64,000 bases of DNA from Membranipora membranacea (taxonomy: Eukaryota > Bryozoa > Gymnolaemata > Cheilostomatida > Membraniporidae). The notes under the pieces are model-generated. The model was not told where the DNA came from and made no database searches. It was given only the letters and a program-made list of their open reading frames with translations. Shown in pieces: positions 12,266 through 24,600 of the stretch (its first letter is position 1; every line of letters starts with the position of its first letter). The DNA lies in NCBI GenBank assembly GCA_914767715.1, contig OU612074.1, forward strand, positions 23,484,062 to 23,548,061, read 5' to 3'. The translations under genes and the position numbers were made by a program.

Positions 12266-13252
12266 TTTGTTAAGCTGGTCTATTTACTTATTCCGCTCTG
12301 TAAGCTGTAGCACCGCGGCTCTTCAGCTCATGCTAAGTGAGTGACTGATAAAGTTTTGTGTGTCGGTAAGTTATTATCAGTTAGTTCTGGCATTTAAATT
12401 GCAAAACTTTATTTATTTGATGACTGTTACATTTCTATTATCAGTTGCATGAGACGCAACCTTGACATCTAAGAGAAAACACGGAAGAGGGGACTATCAA
12501 AAAACACCCTCCCTGTTTCAGAGAAGGTTCAAAGTACGTATCATACTTTAATCTCCCCTCTTGTTATTCCTGGCTTGGAGCCAGAATACAATTAGGTAAT
12601 GTATCTCTCAGACCATAGTGTAAATTTAGCTTACATACGTCAACAATTGCATGTTGATCTTGGAGACTTGACAAGATCACTGAATTGATTTATAAAATTC
12701 TCAAATAGTTCTTTCGTTGAGAATTTATTGCAACCTCTTGTGTAATCAAGTGACTATCGAACATAATAATAAAATCAGATGTAGTAATGGATTAACTGAG
12801 TCTGGGCAAGGTTCTATAGCTCCTCTCCTGCAAAATAGACAGTCGTCTACAGCTGTGAATCAACAACACATCTCAATTTTAATAATGTTTTAGAGTATTT
12901 TCCAATCTTCTTAATTGATGATATAACACATAAAAAGTATATTACTCATAAGATATGCATCATCGGTCCCAGCTGTTTAGTGACTTTTTGTATACGAACT
13001 CTGAAGGTTTTGTAGTTTGTGAGGTTATAGCTTGAGTGACTTGGAAAATATGCGCTGGTCATTTCGTTAAAGTACATAGCTGGAAGAGACGCGAGCAAGG
13101 CCGTTCGGTCATTAGTGATAAGTGGTTTGCCTCTACTGTCTCTGTTTGCATAGAAATACCTCAATTGTATACATAAAAGTACACGGATTGTCTCCGACTG
13201 GGATTTGTTGCCTCTGACCAGTTGTGGTGAGCACGTATTGCACGTAGATAAT

Positions 13253-16200
13253 TTATGCATCGTTTACAACAAGATCGCCATAAACATAGTATGAACCAGT
13301 GTGAAGGGAAGGATTATCCAAAGTTTTGGCATTTTGCTCCCAAGTATTACGGATTGATTTAGCACTAAGCATCTGATGCACATTTTCAGCACAGGTTGTT
13401 AGCTCAGCACTCACATTCTCTAATAGGGGAAGAGCACCATCAGTCGGAGGACTGCATGTCAGTGGATATGGCTGAAGTAAGAGCTGGCTGTCTCTTCTGG
13501 GAGGTACAGCCACTGCGGTGTTACTGGTCAGCAGGAAACTGTCCGGGAGACTGAATATATACAAGGAGTGACCAGACGATCCCTGATGGGATGTAGATGG
13601 TAGGGCCTGCACTGGTATCATGATTGGTGAACTTGACTCCACGTCTTTGTCATTTTTACCACAACCTCCGTCTTTTTGAGTTGTGTTCAGCTCATCCGAG
13701 TTTTCTGGATGACCTTGTTCCACGGCCTCATCGTGTGTTGATGTAACGCTGGGAGGTTTGGCTGTTGGCGTTGCTATAACGTTCTGATCCATATTATCCG
13801 GTAATTGTACCACAACAGATTGAGGATGTCCTTCACTGTGGGATTGAACTATCTCTAAATGTAAATGTATTTGAGGGATCTTGATTAAGTGATCATTAGC
13901 TGGATTTGGTACAGGATTTTGTGGGGGTAAATCAGGAGGCCCCATTTCTTCATAGACATTATCAGGTTCAAACTCTACATGTGTGTCAGTTAATGATGCT
14001 TCCTGTTCCATGACCACGCCTCGTATATTGGTGCTACCCGAGAGAGCAGGGGAACTGTTAAAAATATAAATTTTATTATTATTATTCATATCAGAAGTGA
14101 TTTTGGAACCCTAAAAAGTTCTCAGTTTAATTGATCTGATGGTCTGGCCACCAGTTGTCTTTGCTCTTTGTCTCATTAAAAAAATTCAATGTCCACATTA
14201 CAATTTATGTATTTTATTGAAACAAACAAAGTATACTAGTGGCTATGGCTATGACTATGTAAGCAGATTGTAAGGAGTTATGATGAGAAAATTGGTATTG
14301 TGGTAATGAGGTTTCAATGAATTATGTTTGGGCTATACAGAATTCAACGAGTGACAGCACACATTTCTTTGACTGGCAGCAGTAGATTGAGTACATGTGA
14401 TATCTTAAATGATCTTGACTCTACTTTGATAGACTACTTCGACTACTCTCATGATTGGAGTGTCCTGATGAGACTCTTGAAGATAAATCAGTCCAGATTT
14501 GTAACCACTTTGGTTTTTTTTATACACATATCACAAGTAATCAACTGCTTTCAAATAAAAATCCACAGTTGCATAAACTTGGAGTTGTGCTGCCAAAAAA
14601 ATGTGAAAATGGACAAATGAGATAATACCTTGGCTGATTAACTTGAAATCGTTTTATGACTTCAAATCTTCTCGACTTCAATCTACAAACCACACATCCA
14701 ACAATGATGGAGATGATGATTAGACCAACCACAACAATACCACAGATCAAAATGGCTGTGTAGTCTAGCTGCTGCTTCTGCTGCTGTACATCAGCATCTA
14801 CTAAAACACACAAATATACAAAATATTTATTCATGTTCAACTAAACATTGGTAATTTTTATGTTTGGCCTTAATGTGAGGTTAAATTATTTACAAAGCTT
14901 AAACCCATCATGCATATGTGACCAGCCACAGGAAATATAGGAAAACAAGAAAGTATCTGACATCATGGTTTTTCCACTTTCCTCATAACAGTCTGCCTTA
15001 GCAAGTTGCATCTGTTTTATTTGCTTTGTAAGAGGTGAAGGTTGCTGAGAACGAACTCCAGCTGCTGTTATCGTCAGCATTTATTCAAAATAAAGATTTT
15101 TGTAGATATTCAGTTATAAACAATTGCTAATATTTATGTCCCCCCCCCCCAAACATGTCATGACTGATATAACTTGCAGCAGATGAAGTATGGCCAAACG
15201 TTGGCACAACCAGTATTTTGATTTACTATTTAGATAATGACCGTATCATCATATTACATAATCTACATTCCCATCAAACATTAAGTAACCTGATAATTCC
15301 AAACCAAAAACCAAACGAGTCATGATTGGGGAATTTTGGATAGCCCCTTAGTAATCAACTTCATTTAATGAGCTTTTGTCTTGTGATACAAATTATTGTT
15401 CTAGCTAACTAGAATCAGCCATTGCTTGTGTCAGTATTTGGAATTATGTGCCTTTTTCCAAAGAAACCTTAATGAAGGCTTAGTTTGCCTTTATTCTGTA
15501 CTCTCTAACACCATCACATTTTACCTGCAAGTCACGTTTAGAAAGTTGTTATACCTTTACCAGCGGATAATGTTGTTTCGTTTCGTTCAGTGGAATAACC
15601 GCTCTGGGCTGTTGTTGAGACAAGTGTGGAATTGAGATCGTCAGCTCGATTCATAGACAGTTGGGCTGTTGTCGTGCCTACATCTGAACTGATATCAAAT
15701 GACCCTGTGCTTACGGATATAAGCATGTGAAGCAGCAAATCTGAGCTCTGCAAAGAAAACTCCAATGCAATTACCTTGCCGCATTCAGGGTTTCCAGAAG
15801 CCATATTTCCGGATCAAAAAGGCACAACTCATAATACAACATCACATAAGATAATGCAAAGAGTTTGGTAGGACAAAACTGATCAGTCCATAAATGATGT
15901 TCAACTTATAGAAACATGGTGATATTTACATTTTTGGAGAAAAGACTTAATTCTATAATTTTTCTTGAATATTGGTGCTCTGAGAATTTAGAGTGTCTTG
16001 TTGATGCCAATTTCTCAAATTAACTGTAGATGCAAATCCTTTGTGCACCGGTAAAGAGTTGCAGTTACATTCTACAAAATCACTGCATCTACTCCCAGGT
16101 GAAAAGCGTATTGGATAATGAATAGAAGTGTTGAATAGGTCTCAGCCAAATTGAAATCGTTTCTAAATGCTCACGGGTACCGTGCACAGATTCTGAGTCA

Positions 16201-16278
16201 AAAGCTGTATAAGTTAAGAAAGGCAAGAATGGCAAATGATCAACTCACCAGTAAAATGATTTGAATGACGGAGTCCAT
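13253..16278 (-). CDS. Type I membrane protein gene C, near-identical copy of B
   Basis: Exons: 16278-16249, 15747-15555, 14800-14629 and 14033-13253, with the same lengths and phases as gene B and also 391 residues. The ectodomain, helix and tail are almost the same. Differences are scattered replacements, such as PPDLPP after YEEM where B has PPDLSP, and none break the frame. At exon 4, C has CTCGGGTAG where B has CTCAGGTAG. The shared acceptor is therefore the GTAG, and using the upstream CAG in B would give a stop. Introns and flanks are also nearly identical, so B and C arose recently or are homogenised by gene conversion. Function as for B: a presumed surface receptor of unknown ligand. 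Confidence 0.75.
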
Positions 16279-16970
16279 TTTGTTAAGCTGGTCTATTTAC
16301 TTATTCCGCTCTGTAAGTTGTAGCACCGCGGCTCTTCAGCTCATGCTAAGTGGGTGACTGATAAAGTTTTGTGTATCGGTAAGTTATTATCAGTAAGTTC
16401 TGGCATTTAAATTGCAAAACTTTATTTATTTAATGACTGTTACATTTCTATTATCAGTTGCATGAGACGCAACCTTGACATCTAAGAGAAAACACGTAAG
16501 AGGGGACTATCAAAAAACACCCTCCCTGTTTCAGAGAAGGTTCAAAGTACGTATCATACTTTAATCTCCCCTCTTGTTATTCCTGGCTTGGAGCCAGAAT
16601 ACAATTAGATAATGTATCTCTCAGAACATAGAGTAAATTAGCTTACATACGTCAACAATTGCATGTTGATCTTGGAGACTTGACAAGATCACTGAATTGA
16701 TTTATAAAATTCTCAAATAGTTCTTTCGTTGTTAATTTATTGCAACCTCTTGTGTAATCAAGTGACTATCGAACAAAATAATAAAATCAGATGTAGTAAT
16801 GGATTAACTGAAACTTGGCAAGGAGAATCTGAAAAAAACAGGATTATAAGTGAATAAGATGAAGGTGAAATTCTGTCAATAGATGCTGAAGGTAAAACAA
16901 AGATTGTTAATTGCTGAGTGTTCTTGCCGCTGACCAGTTGTTATAGTGAGGCGGTTTGCACGTAGATAAA

Positions 16971-19741
16971 TTATACAACGTTTACAACAAGATCGCCATA
17001 GTCAGAGTATGAACCACTGTGAAGGGAAGGACTATCCAAAGTTTTGGTATTTCGCTGTGAAGTATTACGGTCTGATTTGGCACTAAGCATCTGATGCACA
17101 TTATCAGCATACGATGTTATCTCAGCACTCACCTCCTCAGACTGCAGCAGAGCACCAGGAGGACTGCATGTCAGAGGATACGGCTGAGTTAGGAGCTGGC
17201 TGTCACTTCTGGGAGGTACAGCCACTACAGTGTTACTGGGCGGAGTAAAGTTATCTGGGAGACTCAATATGTATAGTGAGTGTCCAGAAGATCCCTGATG
17301 TGATGTAGATGGCAGAGCCTGCACTGGTATCATGATTGGAGAACTTGATGTCATATCTCGGTTAGTTTTACAACCTTCATCTTTCTCAGATGTGTTGAGT
17401 TCCTCCGAGTTATCTGAGCTACCTTGCTCAATCACCTCACCGTGAGCCGTTGAGGAGCTGGGAGGTTCTGCTCTTAGTTTTGGTGTAACATTCCGATTCA
17501 TGACTTCTGGAATTTGTACCACAAAGGTCTGAGGCAGCCCTTGACTGATTCCTGGTACGCTTCCTAAATGCAAATGGATATGAGGGACTATGACCTGACT
17601 ATTTTTGGAACTTGGGGCAGAATTGGGTGGTGGTAAATCAGGGGGCCCCAATTCTTCATAGTCGTCATCAGATGCATCCACAATTCCTGTATCATTGTCA
17701 TTTATTGGTGCTGCCTGTTCCATGACGTTGCGTATATTGGTGCTCCTGGTGATGCATGAGAGAGCAGGTGAACTATAAAATATAATTGTTTTTATTTTAA
17801 TAACCAAAAGTGAAGGCAAATTTGACCGCCTACAATTCAGAGCAATATTTAAAATTCATCATTTATGAATGGAATCCCCCACATCAAATGAAGGGGATAA
17901 AACAGCCCTTTTGTGGGCAGTCTATGTGATAAGTATACTGTCACTACATTATCTTCTTTTCGTTTAACTTTAAAATCTACATTATCGAAGAATCAGTGTT
18001 CGTAGTTTAGGAGTTGTGCCCCCCTCTTATAAATGCGCACAAAGAAAACTAGATAATACCTGGGCTGATATGGTGGATGTTTCATAGTTCCTGATTCTCT
18101 TGCTTTCACTCTGTAAACTACGCATCCAACAACGATGGAGATGAAGATAAGACCCACCACAACGATACCGCAGATAAAAATGGATGTCATGTCCAGCTGT
18201 TGTTGCACATCAGCACCTACTAAAACAACATTTTGTTGATAATTGTTGAAAACAGATTAAAAATACTAGCTAGTGTCCATTGCATCTAAGGGGACCAGTT
18301 GGTGCTGGTTCATGTTGAAGCAGTAAGGCCGAACCCTAGGATAACCTGACCAACTACATGAGAAACATGGTATGATTTTTTCTGGCTAGAATAAAATACG
18401 AAAGTGACATTTGTTATCATTGTTTTTTTAATCTCCAATTACATGGCTGCATACGTATGTCTATCAGCATTCATGTCGACTTACAATGAAACAACCAACA
18501 ACTGGCGCAAAATTTACCTGCAGCCGATGTAATACCTGACCATTAATAATGATCCTATTATCGCTATATACAAGCTTGTGTGTTAGACTATGATTCTGAT
18601 TGGACAGTAGTATTGGGAGCTGGAAATTCCAATTTACTTATTCATCTGTGGGAAATCCAGAAAAATCTGTATTGGGGAAAATTCTGTTACCCCGTTAGTC
18701 ATCGACTTCCTGGAATGTGTTCGCTCTTGTCTTGTGATCAACAATCTGAACTCAAGATTGTCATAAACTTTATTATCAGCAATATGGTGGTTAGTATAGG
18801 TACAACAGTTCCCTTGACTTGATATATAGCACTATTAATGTTTGTTTCACCCTTATACTACCTCACTGCACGACATTAGAGCATAGGAGAGATAATGGCC
18901 ATTATTACCTTTGCTAGTAAATAAAGTTGATTTGCTCTGTTCTGCAGAAATGACGCTTTGGGTAGAAATATGTGACACATTTGAAAAGTTAGCCGCCAGC
19001 CTGGCTGTTGTCATATCTAGATCAGAGCTGGTAGTAGCTGACTGTGAGCTAACAATTTTGAGTGTGTACAGTAAAACCGAGACCTACAAGTAAAAACAAA
19101 AATCGCATAATTTTAAGGCTCTTTTGGTGCTTGACCAAGTTAAAATATGCTATAGTTCATCACTTAGAATATCCCATCGTGTCATGAGCATCTAGATACT
19201 GGAGTGGTTTTGATTTGATGTTTTCAATTAGAGGAATAATGTTAACTAAAGTTATTAAATATGATCTGCTGATGTTGTTAGTGATGGGGGTTTAGCGGGG
19301 GGGGGGGGAGAGAGAGGAGTCTGCAAGCTAGAATCTAATTTGGGATGTAAGTGCTCTGAGAGTTTGATATGTGAGTGTCTCACTTTTTGACGTCAACTTC
19401 TCCAGTTAACGTAACAGAACTCCTTGGTAGGAACTCACAAAGTGGTAAGAGTTTTATTCTATACACAACATACGGTGAGATACCTTTCAAGTGTTTACAT
19501 TCCTCGGTTTAACAAGCAGCTAGAGGGTTGGAAAGGCCTCAAATCTTCTTCAGAGGTAAAAATCAAACCTTATAATGAATATCATTGCTGAATTCTATTG
19601 AATTGAACATAATCAAAGTTAAAGTCACTTCCTAAATCTCATCATGCACGGTTTACGACCCCAAAGATGCAAAATTATAAAACACCGAACACCAAAGATT
19701 GATGATCTTACCAGCAGATGAGTGTTTACTACTGAGTCCAT
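16971..19741 (-). CDS. Type I membrane protein gene D, diverged paralog
   Basis: Exons: 19741-19712, 19083-18909, 18219-18060 and 17745-16971 (the last acceptor could be three bases further in), giving about 379 residues. The exon order and phases equal those of B and C. The signal peptide MDSVVNTHLLVSVLLYTLKI is clearer than in B, and joining the ten-codon first exon directly to exon 2 is what produces it, which supports the model. The ectodomain is Ser/Thr-rich without cysteine (sequon NVS). The helix is IFICGIVVVGLIFISIVVG. In the tail the first motif is YEELGPPDLPP (YxxL rather than YxxM) and the last is SDYGDLVV, which fits an ITIM-like S-x-Y-x-x-L. The helix, the P-rich segment and the stretch SSSPIMIPVQALPSTSHQG are the best conserved parts. 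D lies outside the recent duplication and probably represents the older gene. Confidence 0.75.
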
Positions 19742-20090
19742 ATTGTTCTGTTGTTAGGTTAGAGATGTCTACTGATCCAATTCTGTACGATACTGACACA
19801 ACCAAGCTTTAACTTAGATGACTGTTCTATTTCTGTTATCAGTCCAGGTGTATAAGTGTTTAATGGACTTTGCAAACAAATGTCACATGACACTGCATTT
19901 TTATGATACGAAGCTTATTTTTGAGAGTAAAATTAATCAGTATTCACCAGTCAAGCATGAAAAATATTTTTATAGCCTGCTAAGTTATGTAGAATTTGAG
20001 ACTAATCACTCTTTTTCGTTCCAGACAATTAATTCTGACTCATAAATTACGCAACTATTATTTGTGCATACAATTTAGTAAGGATAAGAT

Positions 20091-20257
20091 TAGATCAGGG
20101 AGTTTGGGGCCAAACTCCCAGATTAGAGGGTGTTTGATCCATTTGACTTTGTTCGGAGTTGCCCCCTCATCCACCAGCTAGGCAGCAGCTTGATTAGTGG
20201 CGTGACCAGTGGAATCGGGCAACTCTAAGCGTAGGCAAATGGATCAAACTTGATCTA
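20091..20257. mobile_element. MITE, TAGAYCAA family, copy 1
   Basis: The ends TAGATCA and TGATCTA are flanked by a 9-bp direct repeat GGATAAGAT (20082-20090 and 20258-20266). The interior contains the family signature of a GTTGCTCC-like block and GTAGGCAAATGGATCAAACT. It has no coding capacity. Confidence 0.7.
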
Positions 20258-20293
20258 GGATAAGATTAACAGCTAATCATACTAGCATGAGCT

Positions 20294-20331
20294 GGAGGAG
20301 GAGGAGGAGGAGGAGGAGGAGGAGGGGGGGG
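20294..20331 (+). repeat. (GGA)n microsatellite ending in a G run
   Basis: About ten GGA triplets are followed by eight or more G. It has no gene context, and the small open frame across it is a by-product. Confidence 0.9.
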
Positions 20332-20339
20332 TATCTAAA

Positions 20340-21656
20340 AGCCCTTTCATGGAAGAGTACCAACGCATCTATGTCAGACACATTGGTCCTCCTCCTGTCT
20401 ATTCTAACTTCTAGTCAGAAAGCAAAAATACATCTCCTCTCTCAGATCATTAAAATTGAGCTTACTCAGCTAACTCTTCATTCAGACCTTACCCTATAGG
20501 AGTAAAGTGTTCGCAGGAGAACAAGTTTGCACATGCTTGCAATAGCCAAATTTAAGACTGCGTCATGGTGACAATTGAATGTCCACGTACTTAGCCCCTC
20601 GCCTTGGGTGACTATTTTAGAGGTAGAGGAAAAATGTGATACTGTAACAAATTAATTAAATGGCGCTGCATGATTATTTTGTCAGCACTATAGGAAGTAG
20701 GAGGTTTACCTGCCATGCACACTATTTATGACAATGTAGGATTCAACAAACGATTTCAGCCAGGTTATTTTAATTGCATGATGCTGAAGCCTAAAGATGA
20801 CCTGACACAATATTGCGGTCACCGGATCAGCTTTTACTGTAACTACCAATTACAGAATATTTCATTTATTTGCAGTGGAGCACCCAACCAAAAAATGGAA
20901 CAACTACGAGACAAGGCCACATTAGTGAGATACCATCGACCTGAGATCAATTGAAAATCTTTGCTGGGTACTCATAATGACGCATAGTTGACTTCCTAAT
21001 GCCGGCTTAGATCGTACCAACAACACTGAGAGAACTCTCCAAAGGTACGGGCAGAGAGAAGCTCCGTCAGTAAACAAGATGATCGTAGAGTTATCACCAA
21101 TGGGCGGAGCAAACTGACAATGGGCGGAGCATATTTACATTTTGCTACCTGTAAATAAATCTTGTTTGGTTCCAAGGCTAATTGACGGTAGGATTAATCA
21201 TGTGTACAAGGATTTTGTGTATTTAAAACATCGCTGAGTCTTCCTTGTGTCTGGTCAGTGATGTGATGATAATTCAGTACACCAAGCACAGCTTAGGCTT
21301 ACAAGTAGTAGATGGTTTGTATAATGCCTTACCAACAGGATAGGCAAATCAATTGTGAATAAATGTTCAACACGATAAACAGAATAATATAGCAATAGTT
21401 ATACCAATCTTAAAAAAAGATGGAATTCAGGCTAGCCATTTAAAAGTTTATGAAGTTCACTGGGGAACCTGATACACAAGAAGTAACCTTAGTTAATTCG
21501 TCACTGAACGTGAGTGTATCAAAGTATTTATTCAAAAGTAGGTAATGTATTGATTTGTGGCATAAAGGAAGCATAGAGAAAATTGGTAAAACTTGAATCG
21601 ATCATTTTGCTAAGGACATTAGTTTTCGTAAAAACATGGAGACTTTTTGATATCTG
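20340..21656. other. Intergenic region between gene D and dispanin 1
   Basis: No spliced gene is visible. The start of an inverted-repeat motif, ACCCTATAGGAGT (20488-20500), matches the ends of the element at 29944-31243 and is probably a solo end. The stretch 20715-20954 (+) is open but has no recognisable domain or paralog. Confidence 0.5.
21097..21130 (+). promoter_or_regulatory. Paired CCAAT/GC-box-like motif
   Basis: CCAATGGGCGGAGC (21097-21110) is repeated 20 bp on as ACAATGGGCGGAGC (21117-21130). Adjacent CCAAT and GGGCGG cores are typical of animal promoters and work in either orientation. The site is 1.36 kb upstream of the gene D start codon, so it could be a distal promoter of D. 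No transcript evidence is available. Confidence 0.35.
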
Positions 21657-24600
21657 TTAGAAAAGGGTGCCTAGGACTACACCCAGATACACTATTACAA
21701 TTACCACAGCTAGAACTGTGGCTAGGGGTCCGATGACGTTCATTGCTGTTGCGACCTTGACATAGGTCCTTCCCTGTACTTCATCACCTAAAAAACAGAG
21801 ATGGAAGAATATAAGATAAGGAGTGTTTAACAGGAAGACTCATTTTATCAGGTGAGGGATTTGTGATTCAATGCAACGACAAAGACTTTATACACCTTTC
21901 TTGAAGTTGTAGGGAAATAAAACTGATTAAAGCCCCTTAAACTGTATCACACGATAGATTTGAAGATGATATATCAGATCTATATGCAGGTTTAGTGTTA
22001 AACCCAGTGCTATGGCAAATACTAAAAAACCTGAGTTTTTAACAGAACAAATCAACAGAAACTTGTTTACAGTGCAATGTGTAAATTCCAAAATTAAGGA
22101 GTTGCCCTCTCATGGGCCAAGAACGGATAACTCATCAAATTTTAAATGTTCCTTATTATAACATTGGTGAAGATAATAACCATGGGTGCGTAAAGAGGAA
22201 GGGTGGGAGGATGTCCCAACTTCCCTAGAGTAACAATGGTGTTATTGTAATATGTAATCATCTTACCACAATAAGGTAAATTAAAGGGCTAATAATTACA
22301 CTGCTATTTTAAAATTATCATAGGCATCGGTCTATACAGGGAGGGCTTGCCGAGTATTGTTTTGAAGGTCGAAGATGAGATTAGAATTGAAGATATGATT
22401 CGCTTGGTTTGAGTGAAAATTGAAGAGAAAATTATCCCAGTTATAAGGTAAAAATTGATTAATTTATTATCGAAGCTGTTTAGACATCTAAAACTATGTA
22501 AACTATTCATTCTAGTCATTCCATCTTATAAACTATCCCCTGTGGGGGAGAGTTCAAAGTTGTATTTGTGTTCGCTCCGGCGGCCTTAGGCAAACTCAGA
22601 GGTGCACAGTAATTGAAATATGAGTTAGAAAGATTCAGAATCAATAATATATACATAATCCAGCATTTTATTGATCTGTTACATAATAACATTCAATACT
22701 CCTGCAGCATTAAAGTCGTGTTATCACAAACAAGTTCAGTTTTCAAATTCCACTAATAAAGAAGTGAAATTACCTACTTATAATATCAATAGAGACATTC
22801 AAATTTATTAATTCAGACAAATGGACTTTTCTAAAATGCATAGCTTGAATCTTTGTTGATATTGGTTAGCTACCATCTCCATGCAGTCTAGAATCTTTCT
22901 GCTTCACCGACAATAAAAAAGGGTTTGCATCTTCTCAATTTAGATTCAACAAATTCTTGAATTAAAAATTCCAACCATGGTAAGGGCTAATATTCGAATA
23001 AGTTTGAAGGTCGATTAATGAACTATACCTTTACAATTACTCAAACATTTGATTATAAACATAAAATCACAAAATTTAAATAATTGAATGCTTTAAGTGC
23101 CGACAGGGAATATCACTATACTTCTAAAACCTGAATGATTATCAGTGAGTACTTACAGCGATGATTGGAAAGACCTATTATTGTTGTTATATAACATAAT
23201 ATTACCTTATTTAATATGTACACATACTAACTTATTACATTATATTATATTGATCACTGTAAGTTATAACATAGAGTTTTGTGTCTGATTACCTCGGTCA
23301 AACTGATAACATTATATATAACATAATATTACACTGTACACTACTACGAGTTATATCTTATTTATGAATGCTGACAAGGTATATAATTGGTCTGTTAGTA
23401 CTTACAGGAATATTATTATTATATCACAGACCATCACCTTATTTACGTGTATATTATATCATAATTCATAACATTATATTCTCTACACTAATACGAGTTA
23501 CAACTAGAGTTGATTAGATTAAATTAGATATAGAATGTCTGCTCACCTCGATCGAATGCTGATCTGGCAGCACACGACATTCCGACAGCGATAGCTCCAA
23601 ACAGACAGTTACAGAATATAAGATTGAGTATTGAGCAGGCCAGACAGTCACTGGGAGCGACGACCGTCGTTTGGACTGTAACATAAAAAGGGGTGATGAG
23701 ATACTTAGTCATTATAAAATTAAAACTCATGTGGATGTATAGTTTTGGAAATAGTGTAAGACATTAGTCCTCATCTGATCAATCATTCCTACATTTAGAG
23801 ATGCTGCCCAGTAACAGTGGATGACTCAAAATGCAGGCAAGATATAGCATCCACATATTTGCAGTAGTGATCCAGTTTGTACTACCGACTGGTACACCTA
23901 TTTAGCTCAGAAGTGTTTCCTCATTTAATAATTTTAGCGCCACTTGTGATTCGAACTCAGTATCTCAAGCATGCCATCGCTCATGAATAGAACAGGATAA
24001 AAACATCCCACAATGCAATTTTATGGAATTGCCAGTAAGACAGTTTATTGAGAGCTTGATTATGCTTGGCACACTATGTCCAAGTTACATTGCAGTAAAG
24101 ATGATAACATTCCCTATTACTTAATAAAACCTCGCTGTGAAAGATTCTGACACAAAGGATGCCTCGATTTGAACAGTACAAAATAGAGGATTTTTTTGAA
24201 CAAGGAGGATATTATATGAGGCCAGAAATAAGCTTGCTATAATGATGTTGGTATTCCCTTCCAATCACAGCACAATCCTGCAAGGGGGAATCTTTTAGTG
24301 TTATTGGCTTTATTGAATTTATATGTTGATATTTTTCCTAACCAAGTGACACAGCTCCCAACACTTAGCCACATACGCTGAACTGTAAGCTATCAAACTA
24401 TGGGTAATCTAGACCAAGTTTAGGCCATTTGCCTGCGTTCAGAGTTGCTCCCGATCCACTGGTCACACCGCATGACCAGTGGATTGGGAGCAACTGGATT
24501 AAACTTGGTCTAGGGTAATCCGGCACTACTTACTGATAGTCGGTTGTCCAGCACTACTTACTGATAGTCGGTTGTCCAGCCATCACCACTGTTGTGTTAT

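Larger units (their letters stand above)
7468..16805. repeat. Tandem duplication array, ~4.03-kb unit
   Basis: Equivalent points recur at 7757, 11771 and 15804, and at 10060 and 14089, a period of 4014-4033 bp. Coding, intronic and intergenic DNA are all alike to within a few per cent by eye. The array ends near 16805: A and B continue as ggattaactgagtctgggc, while C switches to ggattaactgaaacttggca and leads into gene D. On the left it is cut by the LINE. Confidence 0.9.

Noticed and set aside
20715-20954. 79-codon open frame on the plus strand
   Set aside because: Starts with ATG, but no recognised domain, no conserved counterpart and no splice context.
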